From Streptococcaceae bacterium (lineage in GTDB: Bacteria; Bacillota; Bacilli; Lactobacillales; Streptococcaceae), in NCBI GenBank assembly GCA_031254295.1, contig JAIRUS010000147.1:1-42205 (forward strand): a DNA stretch of 42,205 nt. The letters are read 5' to 3'. The first letter of the stretch is position 1, and each line of letters begins with the position of its first letter. Under the pieces are notes generated by a model. It ran no database searches, had not been told where the DNA came from, and worked only from the letters and a program-made list of their open reading frames with translations. Position numbers and translations under genes: made by a program. This document shows positions 1-8,863 of this stretch, one piece after another.

Positions 1-1
1 T

Positions 2-151
2 AAGAAATTTACCGACTTGACAGCCCGAGATCTACGCGAACAATATATTTTAAGGAAAGTCAAAGAAGGCTTTAAAATCTATGAACTTTCTGAGTTACTC
101 GGTCTACGGACTATCGCAACCTTAGAAAAATATTATAGAAATTCCAGATAA
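2..151 (+). CDS. XerD-like tyrosine recombinase, C-terminal fragment (5' truncated by window)
   Basis: Open frame from window edge: [49 protein letters not shown]; located directly upstream of scpA as in streptococci/lactococci. Confidence 0.7.
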   Translation, partial: KKFTDLTARDLREQYILRKVKEGFKIYELSELLGLRTIATLEKYYRNSR

Positions 152-225
152 TCTTTCTACTTAAAAGAGTGAAGATATAAATAAATTAAATGGATTAATG
201 AATAAAGAGATGATAATAGTGCTAT

Positions 226-951
226 ATGGCAAACGAACTTCAAATTAAATTAGTCGCCGAAGAATTTGAGGGACCGCTCGATCTTTTGCTAAGTCTGGTC
301 CAATCATACAAGATGGATATTTTTGAGCTTCCTTTATTATCTGTCATTGAGCAATATCTGGACTACATTGCGGCAATGGAACAACTCAATCTCGAGCTGG
401 CAGGTGACTATATGGTCATGGCCAGTCAACTCATGCTGATTAAGTCTCGACGTTTACTTCCGACTGTAAGTGAAGTCTTTGTCGAAGAAACCGAACAATT
501 GGAACAAGATCTCCTTAATCAAATTGTTGAATATCAAAAAATTAAGTCACTCTCAACAGATCTTGAAGATTTCCATACAGATCGCGCAAAGCATTACTCA
601 AAAAGTCGAACAGAAATTGTCTCAACTGAGGTTCATCTCGTTCATAATACCACTGCAATTGACCTTTTTTTGGCTTTTTCACAAATATTAAAGCAAAGGC
701 AAGTTGAGACGCGTGAAAATCATACTACAATTGAAGTCGATAGCTTTACGGTTCAAGAGAAAATCACGGATTTACAAGGACTTTTAAAAACTCATAAGGA
801 ACTCAAATTCAGTGACCTTTTTCAACAAGTTTCAAGCCGAGACGAATTGATTACAATTTTTTTAGCCATTCTTGAACTTGTAAAGTCAGATCATTTGCTC
901 ATGGAGCAAGAAGAAAGTTTTGGGGAAATTTTATTAAGACAAAATGGATAA
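226..951 (+). CDS. scpA: Segregation and condensation protein A
   Basis: ORF 241 aa with FEGPLDLLLSLVQSYKMDIFELPL motif; overlaps scpB. Confidence 0.96.
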   Translation: MANELQIKLVAEEFEGPLDLLLSLVQSYKMDIFELPLLSVIEQYLDYIAAMEQLNLELAGDYMVMASQLMLIKSRRLLPTVSEVFVEETEQLEQDLLNQIVEYQKIKSLSTDLEDFHTDRAKHYSKSRTEIVSTEVHLVHNTTAIDLFLAFSQILKQRQVETRENHTTIEVDSFTVQEKITDLQGLLKTHKELKFSDLFQQVSSRDELITIFLAILELVKSDHLLMEQEESFGEILLRQNG

Positions 952-1516
952 AATAAATAATACAACCAAATTTGAAGCCCTTCTATTTGTTGCAGGTGAA
1001 GACGGCTTGAGCCTGCTAGAACTGTCAAATATCACAGGACTATCCCTTTCAGCCTGCCAAGAGCAGATCAACAAGCTTAATGAGAATTACGCAACAAATA
1101 AAAATTCAGCATTTACAATCATTCAAACTGCTGAACGCTTCCGTCTGACTACAAAAACAGTTTTGGAAGATCTGCTTAAGTCTTATGCAAAATCGACAAT
1201 CAATCAATCACTATCAAAATCTGCTCAAGATGTTTTAGCCATCATTGCTTACAAGCAACCCATCACGCGGCTTGAAATTGACAATTATCGTTCTGTCTCA
1301 TCAAGTGGTGTCTTGACAACTCTTCGCGCGCTTGGCCTAATCAATGTTGTAGGGCAAGTTGAAGCACCAGGTCGGCCTTCGCTTTATGCAACAAGTGAAT
1401 TTTTCCTTGATTATTTAGGAATTAACTCATTAGAAGATTTGCCTGCCGTAGATAAAATAGAACTCGAAAATGAAAATACTGGAGCTGAATCAGCTCTCTT
1501 TGGAAATAAGGACTAA
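944..1516 (+). CDS. scpB: Segregation and condensation protein B
   Basis: ORF 190 aa, LLFVAGEDGLSLLELSNITGLS...LAIIAYKQPITRLEIDNYR...GRPSLYATS. Confidence 0.96.
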   Translation: MDKINNTTKFEALLFVAGEDGLSLLELSNITGLSLSACQEQINKLNENYATNKNSAFTIIQTAERFRLTTKTVLEDLLKSYAKSTINQSLSKSAQDVLAIIAYKQPITRLEIDNYRSVSSSGVLTTLRALGLINVVGQVEAPGRPSLYATSEFFLDYLGINSLEDLPAVDKIELENENTGAESALFGNKD

Positions 1517-1518
1517 TT

Positions 1519-2232
1519 ATGCGCATTAATCAATTTATCGCCCATGCAGGAGTTGCCAGTCGCCGCAAGGCAGAAGAGCTCATCAAAGAGGGAAAAGTCA
1601 AGGTCAATGGAAAAAAAATGACGGATCTCGCTTTTCAAGTATCTGGAAATGACCTAGTTGAAGTCAACGGTCAACAACTTCGCAATGAAGAATTTGTCTA
1701 TTTCTTACTCAATAAACCTCGTGGTGTCATCTCAAGTGTCACAGACGATAAAGGTCGCCCAACAGTCGTTGAGATTTTAGGCGGTGTAAAAGAGCGCATT
1801 TATCCAGTTGGTCGTCTTGATTGGGATACAAGTGGACTTTTAATTTTGACAAATGACGGTGATTTTGCGAATCTGATGACCCATCCAAGTCATCAGATTG
1901 ATAAAACTTATGTAGCCAAAGTCGAGGGCCATGCTAATAAAGAAAATCTCCGTCCGCTCACATTGGGGATGAAAATTGAAGGACAAAAAATTAGTCCAGC
2001 CCGCTACAGTATCATTCGTACTGAAAAGCAAAAAAATGCCTCGATTGTGGAGTTAACCATTCATGAAGGACATAATCATCAGGTAAAGAAAATGTTCGAG
2101 ACTGTCGGGCTACCCGTTCAAAAATTATCTCGTATAACTTTTGGTAGCTTAACACTTGACGGTGTCCCAGCTGGAAAGTATCGCGAATTGACAAGAAAAG
2201 AAGTGAAGGATCTAATGAATCTTGCCAAATAA
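1519..2232 (+). CDS. rluB: Ribosomal large-subunit pseudouridine synthase B family
   Basis: S4 domain N-terminus plus GRLDWDTSGLLILTNDG catalytic motif. Confidence 0.94.
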   Translation: MRINQFIAHAGVASRRKAEELIKEGKVKVNGKKMTDLAFQVSGNDLVEVNGQQLRNEEFVYFLLNKPRGVISSVTDDKGRPTVVEILGGVKERIYPVGRLDWDTSGLLILTNDGDFANLMTHPSHQIDKTYVAKVEGHANKENLRPLTLGMKIEGQKISPARYSIIRTEKQKNASIVELTIHEGHNHQVKKMFETVGLPVQKLSRITFGSLTLDGVPAGKYRELTRKEVKDLMNLAK

Positions 2233-2270
2233 GCAAGATTTTTTAGTGATTTTAGGAGAAAGTACAAGCT

Positions 2271-3407
2271 ATGAATAATATGAATAAAGTAAACGCAGCC
2301 TATATACATATTCCATTTTGTTCTCAGATTTGCTATTACTGTGACTTCGCTAAAGTCCTACTTGAAGGACAGCCTGTTGATGAGTATATAGAGAGCGTTA
2401 TTGACGAGTTTAATAATATCTATCATATTTCAAGTTTGCGAACGCTCTACATTGGTGGAGGAACGCCTACTGTACTAAGTTCCGAACAAATGTCACGCTT
2501 ATTGAACGGCATTAACTCAAAACTTGATTTGTCATCCCTAGAAGAATTTACGATTGAAGCTAATCCAGGAGACCTATCAGATGAGATGATTATAGTTCTT
2601 GAAAATTCTTCGGTCAATCGAATTTCGCTAGGTGTTCAAAGTTTTGATGATAAATTACTCAAGAAAATTGGACGCAAACATTCAGAACGTGACGTTTATG
2701 ACTCAATCCAAAAGCTCCGTACAGCAGGATTTGATAATATCAGTATTGACTTGATTTATGGTCTACCCAAGCAAACTTTAGAAATGGTCGAATCCGATGT
2801 TACTAAATTTTTAGAACTGAATCTACCTCATGTTTCACTTTATAGTCTAATTTTGGAGGACCATACTCGCTTTATGAATATGGAGCGAAAAGGCTTGCTT
2901 CATTTGCCGTCTGATGATAAAAATATTGATATGTATGAATACATTCTAAATACCTTGGCTGCCAATGATTATGCTCATTATGAAATTTCAAACTTTTCCA
3001 AAACAGGTTTTGAAAGCAAACATAACTTGACTTACTGGGACAATACTGAATATTATGGCATCGGCGCAGGAGCAAGTGGTTACTTGGAAGGCATTCGTTA
3101 TAAAAACCACGGACCAGTTCATCACTATCTTGAAGCAGGAAAAAACAAGCGCGTTTCAGAAGAAAAACTCAGTCAAAAAGAGCAGATGGAAGAAGAAATG
3201 TTTCTTGGACTAAGAAAGGCCGAAGGGGTATCTTTAAAGGCTTTCTCAGAGAAATTTGATATTGATTTTTATGAGATTTATGGCTCAGTCTTTGAAGATT
3301 TATTAAAAACTGATTTGGTTATCTACAATAATGGACGTCTCTCATTAAGCGAACGAGGCTTTGAATTAGCCAATGAAGTTTTTGAAAAATTCTTAATTGA
3401 TGCTTAA
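2271..3407 (+). CDS. hemW: Radical SAM HemW (HemN-like) protein
   Basis: IHIPFCSQICYYCDFAK (CxxxCxxC) radical-SAM motif, YIGGGTPT. Confidence 0.93.
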   Translation: MNNMNKVNAAYIHIPFCSQICYYCDFAKVLLEGQPVDEYIESVIDEFNNIYHISSLRTLYIGGGTPTVLSSEQMSRLLNGINSKLDLSSLEEFTIEANPGDLSDEMIIVLENSSVNRISLGVQSFDDKLLKKIGRKHSERDVYDSIQKLRTAGFDNISIDLIYGLPKQTLEMVESDVTKFLELNLPHVSLYSLILEDHTRFMNMERKGLLHLPSDDKNIDMYEYILNTLAANDYAHYEISNFSKTGFESKHNLTYWDNTEYYGIGAGASGYLEGIRYKNHGPVHHYLEAGKNKRVSEEKLSQKEQMEEEMFLGLRKAEGVSLKAFSEKFDIDFYEIYGSVFEDLLKTDLVIYNNGRLSLSERGFELANEVFEKFLIDA

Positions 3408-3426
3408 ATGTGGTAAAATATGGGAT

Positions 3427-4236
3427 ATGCAAAAAAGATTAAATTTAAAAATATTAGGCCTTTTACTGGCAAGTCTGGTTGTTTTATTTGGATTTTTGCT
3501 TTGGGTCAGATTGAGCGAAAAACATGAGCTCGGTCAGCCTTATGAAACTTTACCTGTTCTGAAAACAGAACTCAGAAACTCTTCCGTTAATTTGAGCGAG
3601 AAGCCAGTCATTGATTTATCAGCTTTTCAACCTTATAAATCAATTAACTACAGTAAGTTAGCCAATAATATTTCTGGTGCAGTTGTTCGCGTTCAAGATG
3701 GCCTCAGTGCCAAAAGTTCTGTTTATATTAATAGTGATGGCTCTGATCCAGCCTTTAAGTATCATATAACTGGACTTCAGGCAGAGGGAATTCCTGTAGC
3801 AGTCTATGCCTATGCAAACGGCAGTTCTGTGGCGGAGATGCAAAAAGAAGCTAAAACTTTTTATGACAGAGCTAAAGCTTATCAACCAACTTTCTGGTGG
3901 CTAGATATTGAATCTGTTTCTATGACAAATCTAAACGCTGGTGTTGAAGCCTTCAGAGCAGAACTCAAAACACTTGGTGCAAAAAATATTGGCATTTATT
4001 CACGTGATAATTTTTTGACAGAGAATGCGATCAGCACAAGTAAGTTTGACGCTGTCTGGTTGGCTTTCTATGGCGCAACAAATGATGGAAGCTATACAGC
4101 TTTGACAAGCAAACGAACTTTTCAAATGCAGCAATACACAGATCAAGGAAAACTTTCTGGATATGCTAGTTCAGTTGACATGAGTCGTGTCTTATCAGAT
4201 ACAGATTATAAGAAACTATTTTTAACTAATAAATAA
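3427..4236 (+). CDS. GH25 family lysozyme with N-terminal TM anchor
   Basis: VIDLSAFQPYKSINYSKL...FWWLDIESVSM; the ORF-track start at 3397 is probably too early, since MQKRLNLKILGLLLASLVVLF is a normal signal/TM start. Confidence 0.85.
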   Translation: MQKRLNLKILGLLLASLVVLFGFLLWVRLSEKHELGQPYETLPVLKTELRNSSVNLSEKPVIDLSAFQPYKSINYSKLANNISGAVVRVQDGLSAKSSVYINSDGSDPAFKYHITGLQAEGIPVAVYAYANGSSVAEMQKEAKTFYDRAKAYQPTFWWLDIESVSMTNLNAGVEAFRAELKTLGAKNIGIYSRDNFLTENAISTSKFDAVWLAFYGATNDGSYTALTSKRTFQMQQYTDQGKLSGYASSVDMSRVLSDTDYKKLFLTNK

Positions 4237-4240
4237 AACT

Positions 4241-4963
4241 ATGGGAAAAATTTATTCTACAAAATACAGAGTGCCTTTCTATCATTCTGATGCAAAACGC
4301 GAGATGACGATTCCAGCCATTCTGAATGTTGCCCTTCAAATTTCTGGTGAGCAATCGACCGAACTCGGAAGATCCGAGGATTGGTTGAGAGACAACTATC
4401 ATCTGGCTTGGATTGTCACTGAATATGAAATCACCTTAAATCGCCTGCCAAAATTCCTTGAATATATTTTCATCGAAACAGAAGCCGTCAGCTATAACAA
4501 ATTCTTTTGCTATCGAGATTTTAGATTTTTAGATGAAGACAAAAATCTACTTTTGAAAATCCATTCAACATGGGTGTTAATGGATCCAGATACACGCAAA
4601 GCAAATCGAGTTGATGATGAAATTGTGGCGCCTTATGAGTCAGAGAAAGTATCAAAGCTAGAGCGGGGACATAAATTCGCCAAGTTGGGACAGCCTGAAA
4701 AACGCAGCTATAGCGTGCGCTACTCCGATATTGATATGAATCAACATGTCAATAATAGTCGATACTATGACTGGGCAGTTGACCCATTAGGCTTCGATTT
4801 TCTGAGCCAGCATCAACCAAAACAAATTTATATCAAGTATAATCATGAAGTAAGGGCTGGAGAAGAAATTTCGAGTGCCTACTTGCTTACAGAGAAAAAA
4901 AGTTGTCATGCAATCAATGATGGCGATGCACAGATTGAAATAGAATGGGAAAAAATTATATGA
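4241..4963 (+). CDS. Acyl-ACP thioesterase
   Basis: Two hotdog-like halves, [21 protein letters not shown] motif. Confidence 0.9.
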   Translation: MGKIYSTKYRVPFYHSDAKREMTIPAILNVALQISGEQSTELGRSEDWLRDNYHLAWIVTEYEITLNRLPKFLEYIFIETEAVSYNKFFCYRDFRFLDEDKNLLLKIHSTWVLMDPDTRKANRVDDEIVAPYESEKVSKLERGHKFAKLGQPEKRSYSVRYSDIDMNQHVNNSRYYDWAVDPLGFDFLSQHQPKQIYIKYNHEVRAGEEISSAYLLTEKKSCHAINDGDAQIEIEWEKII

Positions 4964-5739
4964 AACATAAAGATTATAAAGGATATGTGATTGACTTAGA
5001 TGGGACAATTTACCTAGGTGAAGGCCGAATCCCTGCAGGAGAGGATTTTATTCATCGTCTTCAAGCAGCCAAAATTCCTTATCTCTTTGTAACAAACAAT
5101 ACAACGCGTCGTCCAGAAGTCGTACAAGAGCGTTTGCGCACAAAGTTCAACATTGACACGCCTCTTGAAACAGTTTATACAGTTTCTGGTGCAACTGCTG
5201 ATTATATAAAGGCTGATGGCAAGGGTAATAAAGTCTATATCATTGGCGAAGACGGTTTAAAATCCGAACTTCATGCAGCTGGCTTTGTAGAGGATGAGAA
5301 AAATCCTGACTATGTTGTTGTGGCCGTTGATTTCTCATTTAGTTATGATAAGTTGAAAACAGCTACTTTTGCCATTCAAAAGGGCGCTACTTTTATCGGG
5401 ACAAATCCAGATCTCAATCTTCCAACATCTGATGGCTTACTTCCTGGTTCTGGTACAATTATCCGCGCGGTTCAAGCCGCAACTCAGGTGGAGCCGATTA
5501 TCATTGGTAAGCCAACTTCAATCATTGCAGATATCGTAGTGGAGAAAATGGGTCTAGCTAAAGAAGATCTAATTATGGTCGGAGATAACTATTTAACAGA
5601 TATTCGGACAGGAATTGATAACGGCATTGATTCGCTCCTCGTCACAACAGGATTTACAAAGCCAGAAGAAGTTGCAGGACTAGCAATTGCACCTACCTAT
5701 GTTGTCTCTAGTCTTGACGAGTGGAAACTCGAACTCTAA
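4960..5739 (+). CDS. HAD-superfamily phosphatase, NagD-like
   Basis: [44 protein letters not shown]; start overlaps the upstream stop (ATGA). Confidence 0.92.
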   Translation: MKHKDYKGYVIDLDGTIYLGEGRIPAGEDFIHRLQAAKIPYLFVTNNTTRRPEVVQERLRTKFNIDTPLETVYTVSGATADYIKADGKGNKVYIIGEDGLKSELHAAGFVEDEKNPDYVVVAVDFSFSYDKLKTATFAIQKGATFIGTNPDLNLPTSDGLLPGSGTIIRAVQAATQVEPIIIGKPTSIIADIVVEKMGLAKEDLIMVGDNYLTDIRTGIDNGIDSLLVTTGFTKPEEVAGLAIAPTYVVSSLDEWKLEL

Positions 5740-6362
5740 TGAGAGATAGGTTATTTTTTAGCTTATCTTTGTTTTGGACGATTGCTACCTCTGTCTTTTT
5801 GACAATTTTGCTGTCAATTCCACTTTTTGCAATTAATATTCATCTTGAAAATCTAACTTACGTTTCAGGGCTGCCAACAAATGTTTTAATAAAAAACTAT
5901 ATCATCTTGATTCTCTATCTGCTAAATCCATTTCAAACTAAGTTAAAAATGCCTGATTTTCCAGATTCGGCAAGTGCCTTAATTCATTTCGCTGAAGTTA
6001 AAAATTTATTTCTATTGGCTGTGATTTTGGTGATTGTCCTCGCTTACTTTTATTGGAAATTCTATAAGGAAAAGTTGTCAGCTTTATATAGAAGGGCTAT
6101 AAAAATAGCTATGGTTTTCCCCATAATTCTAGTTGGAATTATTGCACTCACAGGATTTGACAGTTTCTTTATCACATTTCACCAGATTCTTTTTCGGGAT
6201 AGGACTTGGCTGTTTAACCCTGAAACAGACCCCATTATCAATGTTTTGACCGATAATTTTTTCATGTACTGCTTTATTATCTTTGGACTTATCTATGAAG
6301 CTTTACTGGGAATACTCTATTTTAGGACTAGAGCGCCTATAAAAACTAAAAGCAAAAAATAA
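5739..6362 (+). CDS. TIGR01906/DUF1461-like integral membrane protein
   Basis: Multiple hydrophobic segments, position after nagD-like gene; TAATG overlap supports start at 5739. Confidence 0.75.
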   Translation: MRDRLFFSLSLFWTIATSVFLTILLSIPLFAINIHLENLTYVSGLPTNVLIKNYIILILYLLNPFQTKLKMPDFPDSASALIHFAEVKNLFLLAVILVIVLAYFYWKFYKEKLSALYRRAIKIAMVFPIILVGIIALTGFDSFFITFHQILFRDRTWLFNPETDPIINVLTDNFFMYCFIIFGLIYEALLGILYFRTRAPIKTKSKK

Positions 6363-6405
6363 TAATTCAGCAAATGAACTATTATTGAAATAATTAGGAG
6401 GATTT

Positions 6406-7530
6406 ATGGAAAGAAGGAGCCGTAAAAAACGTCGAGAAAAAACTAATCAGGCTAAGAAAGTGCACAAAGAAGCTTTTGAGCAGATTGAGCCCGAAGAAAA
6501 AATAGCGGTAGGCCCGCTTCCAAATAATTTAAATTCTACCAAAAAAGAAGTTCATTCTTCAAACAAACATTTTGATAGAAGACAATTACCAGAAAAAAGC
6601 TCGTATAAGAAACGGCGAAGAAATTTTTCTAGCTTAGTCATGCTACTTTTACTCCTTGTGATTATAGTTACAATTAGCTATGTTATGATTGCTAGGCCTT
6701 TTGATAGGAAAAATACTATTACTACTAGCACAATAGCAAGTAAATCTAGTTCAGCTTTAAGTTCAAGTACAAGTCCGAAAGTAACCAAATCTTGGCTAAA
6801 TACAAGTGCAGAAAATTATCTTCCAACATTGATGTATCATAATATCTCACCTGATACGCCCAATGGTAATTTTGTAACACCGACAAATCTTGAAAGTACT
6901 TTACAAGTCCTCCAAACAGATGCCGTGTATACTGTTTCTAGTGATGAAGCATTGAAAATTTTGACGACTAATACCAAACCAGCTAATAAGATGATTTGGT
7001 TAACTTTTGACGATGGTTACCAAGATTTTTATGTCAATGCCTTTCCTTTGCTTAAAAAATATAAAATGCACGCAACTAGTTTTGTCATTACGGGTAAGGT
7101 AGGCCAAGCTGGCTATCTTACCACTGATGAGATCAAGGAAATGGCCAAATCAGGTTTAGTTGATTTTCAAAGTCACACAGTAAATCATGTATCTCTAGAT
7201 ACCGACGACGCTACTCAAACTTCGGAACTCCAACAATCCAAGGCCTATCTGGATAAATTACTCAATCAAAAAACTCATGTTATTTGCTATCCGTCTGGAA
7301 GTCACAATGCGGATACTGGATCTATTGGGACAAACCTTGGCTATGACATGGGACTTCTTGATCCAGGTAGAACTTATAATGGAGAAACTGCTACAAATTC
7401 CGCTGCCAAAGGATCCGAAGGACTCTTTAAGCTAAGTCGTTATCGAACTTTTACCGCAACTGATGGTACAGCTGTCAAGTCCATGATTGCAGATGATGAA
7501 GCTTATAACGTTTCTAACACAATCAAATAA
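6406..7530 (+). CDS. Polysaccharide deacetylase (NodB/CE4), membrane anchored
   Basis: MIWLTFDDGYQDFY and SHTVNH motifs; TM plus Ser/Thr-rich linker; SD aattaggaggatttATG. Confidence 0.9.
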   Translation: MERRSRKKRREKTNQAKKVHKEAFEQIEPEEKIAVGPLPNNLNSTKKEVHSSNKHFDRRQLPEKSSYKKRRRNFSSLVMLLLLLVIIVTISYVMIARPFDRKNTITTSTIASKSSSALSSSTSPKVTKSWLNTSAENYLPTLMYHNISPDTPNGNFVTPTNLESTLQVLQTDAVYTVSSDEALKILTTNTKPANKMIWLTFDDGYQDFYVNAFPLLKKYKMHATSFVITGKVGQAGYLTTDEIKEMAKSGLVDFQSHTVNHVSLDTDDATQTSELQQSKAYLDKLLNQKTHVICYPSGSHNADTGSIGTNLGYDMGLLDPGRTYNGETATNSAAKGSEGLFKLSRYRTFTATDGTAVKSMIADDEAYNVSNTIK

Positions 7531-7582
7531 ATAGGCAGATACTTCAATAGCGTTGAAAGTTTCAGCAAACAGCGATTATAGC

Positions 7583-7611
7583 TTGACAAGGACAAAATAT
7601 TAGTGTATATT
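7583..7611 (+). promoter_or_regulatory. Strong sigma-A type promoter (TTGACA-17-TATATT)
   Basis: TTGACA at 7583-7588, 17-nt spacer, TATATT at 7606-7611. Confidence 0.8.
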
Positions 7612-7617
7612 ATGTCC

Positions 7618-7717
7618 ATAGTTAGTTGGTTTTATTCAAACCTGTTCTGAATAAAGCGAATTAAGATCGCAACTGAAAGCTTCGCTGAGATTGACTCCGA
7701 GGCTTTCAGTTTTTTTA
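7618..7717 (+). ncRNA. Short structured transcript (orphan leader or sRNA) ending at an intrinsic terminator
   Basis: Preceded by consensus promoter; hairpin TTTATTC/GAATAAA (7631-7655); terminator hairpin ACTGAAAGC...GCTTTCAGT plus T-tract (7672-7717); no convincing ORF. Confidence 0.55.
7672..7717 (+). terminator. Intrinsic terminator/attenuator upstream of trmL
   Basis: ACTGAAAGC-t-TCG-ct-GAG-attga-CTC-CGA-g-GCTTTCAGT followed by T7. Confidence 0.8.
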
Positions 7718-7793
7718 TTAGTGTGAGCGGATATACTGATGAGCGTCTATATCCCAGTACGCAATAGCTCTGGATTTTTATAGGAATGATAAC

Positions 7794-8312
7794 ATGACAA
7801 ATCATATTGTACTTTTTGAACCTCGTATCCATTTTAATACTGGAAATATTGCCCGTACTGCGGCCGCTACTAATTCAGTTTTGCATCTTATTAGACCACT
7901 TGGCTTTGAAGTGACAGATAAGCATCTAAAACGAGCAGGACTCGATTATTGGGACAAGGTAGATATTCGCTATCATGATAGCCTTTCTGATTTTATGGAA
8001 ACAGTCGGTCAGAGTAAACTTTATTTGATTACAAAATTTGCCGAGCATATTTATAGCGATATAGATTTTGCTGGACCGAGCTTAGCAGGGCTCGATCAGT
8101 ATTTCCTATTTGGACGTGAAGATACTGGATTGCCTGAGACTTATATGCGTGAAAACGCGGAGAAATGCATTCGTATCCCGATGAATGATGAACATGTACG
8201 CTCGTTGAATCTTTCAAATTGTGCCGCCTTAATCATCTATGAAGCTTTGCGTCAGCAAAATTTCACTGGCCTTGACAACGTTCATAAATATGACAATGAT
8301 AAATTAAAATGA
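7794..8312 (+). CDS. trmL: tRNA (cytidine/uridine-2'-O-)-methyltransferase TrmL-like (SPOUT)
   Basis: [55 protein letters not shown]. Confidence 0.93.
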   Translation: MTNHIVLFEPRIHFNTGNIARTAAATNSVLHLIRPLGFEVTDKHLKRAGLDYWDKVDIRYHDSLSDFMETVGQSKLYLITKFAEHIYSDIDFAGPSLAGLDQYFLFGREDTGLPETYMRENAEKCIRIPMNDEHVRSLNLSNCAALIIYEALRQQNFTGLDNVHKYDNDKLK

Positions 8313-8863
8313 TGACAGACGAATTATTAACAGGTGACCTAATTGCTGTGGCTGGAATTGAGTCTGACTGGGGAGCTGCCATCATGAAAAGCTCAAAGCG
8401 TCAGATTTTTACGATTTATGACCATATTGGCATGCTTGAAAATCGTGATGGAGAAATTTTAGTCTGGAATGCGAATCCACATGACGGAGTAATTGCTGAG
8501 CCACTTGATATTTTTATAAAAAGAGAAGAAGTTCAAATTGAAAAACAATTTGATATTTTTCGCTTGAATGAAAAAATAGATTTTTCCGAAGTGCTTAGAA
8601 ATATGGCTTCTTTACAGGGCTTAGCTTATAATTTTTCTTTTGTTAAATCAAATGATAAATATTATTGCTCTGATTTTCTAGCGCGAACTTTTCCTGAACC
8701 TATCTTTCCAGAAGAAGCGATGCATTTTGAGGGAGATTTTTGGAAAGACTATTACCGTAAGCAAAATATGGATATTCCTGAAGGGAGTCTAGGGATTAAT
8801 CCAAACGATATGTTGGCACAGGCTAATGTGGATTATATAGGCCAGTTGAAAGAAATAATCTAA
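8309..8863 (+). CDS. YiiX-like permuted papain-fold (NlpC/P60-type) hydrolase
   Basis: [11 protein letters not shown]...YDHIGML...[14 protein letters not shown] (C and H motifs). Confidence 0.7.
   Translation: MMTDELLTGDLIAVAGIESDWGAAIMKSSKRQIFTIYDHIGMLENRDGEILVWNANPHDGVIAEPLDIFIKREEVQIEKQFDIFRLNEKIDFSEVLRNMASLQGLAYNFSFVKSNDKYYCSDFLARTFPEPIFPEEAMHFEGDFWKDYYRKQNMDIPEGSLGINPNDMLAQANVDYIGQLKEII

Noticed and set aside
470-691. 73-aa + ORF within scpA
   Set aside because: Out-of-frame shadow ORF in a well-recognised gene.
7728-7775. CTGATGAG...stem...: hammerhead-ribozyme-like core downstream of the trmL leader terminator
   Set aside because: After the GCGT/ACGC helix the sequence is AATAG rather than the required GAAA, and no matching cleavage-site helix is apparent.
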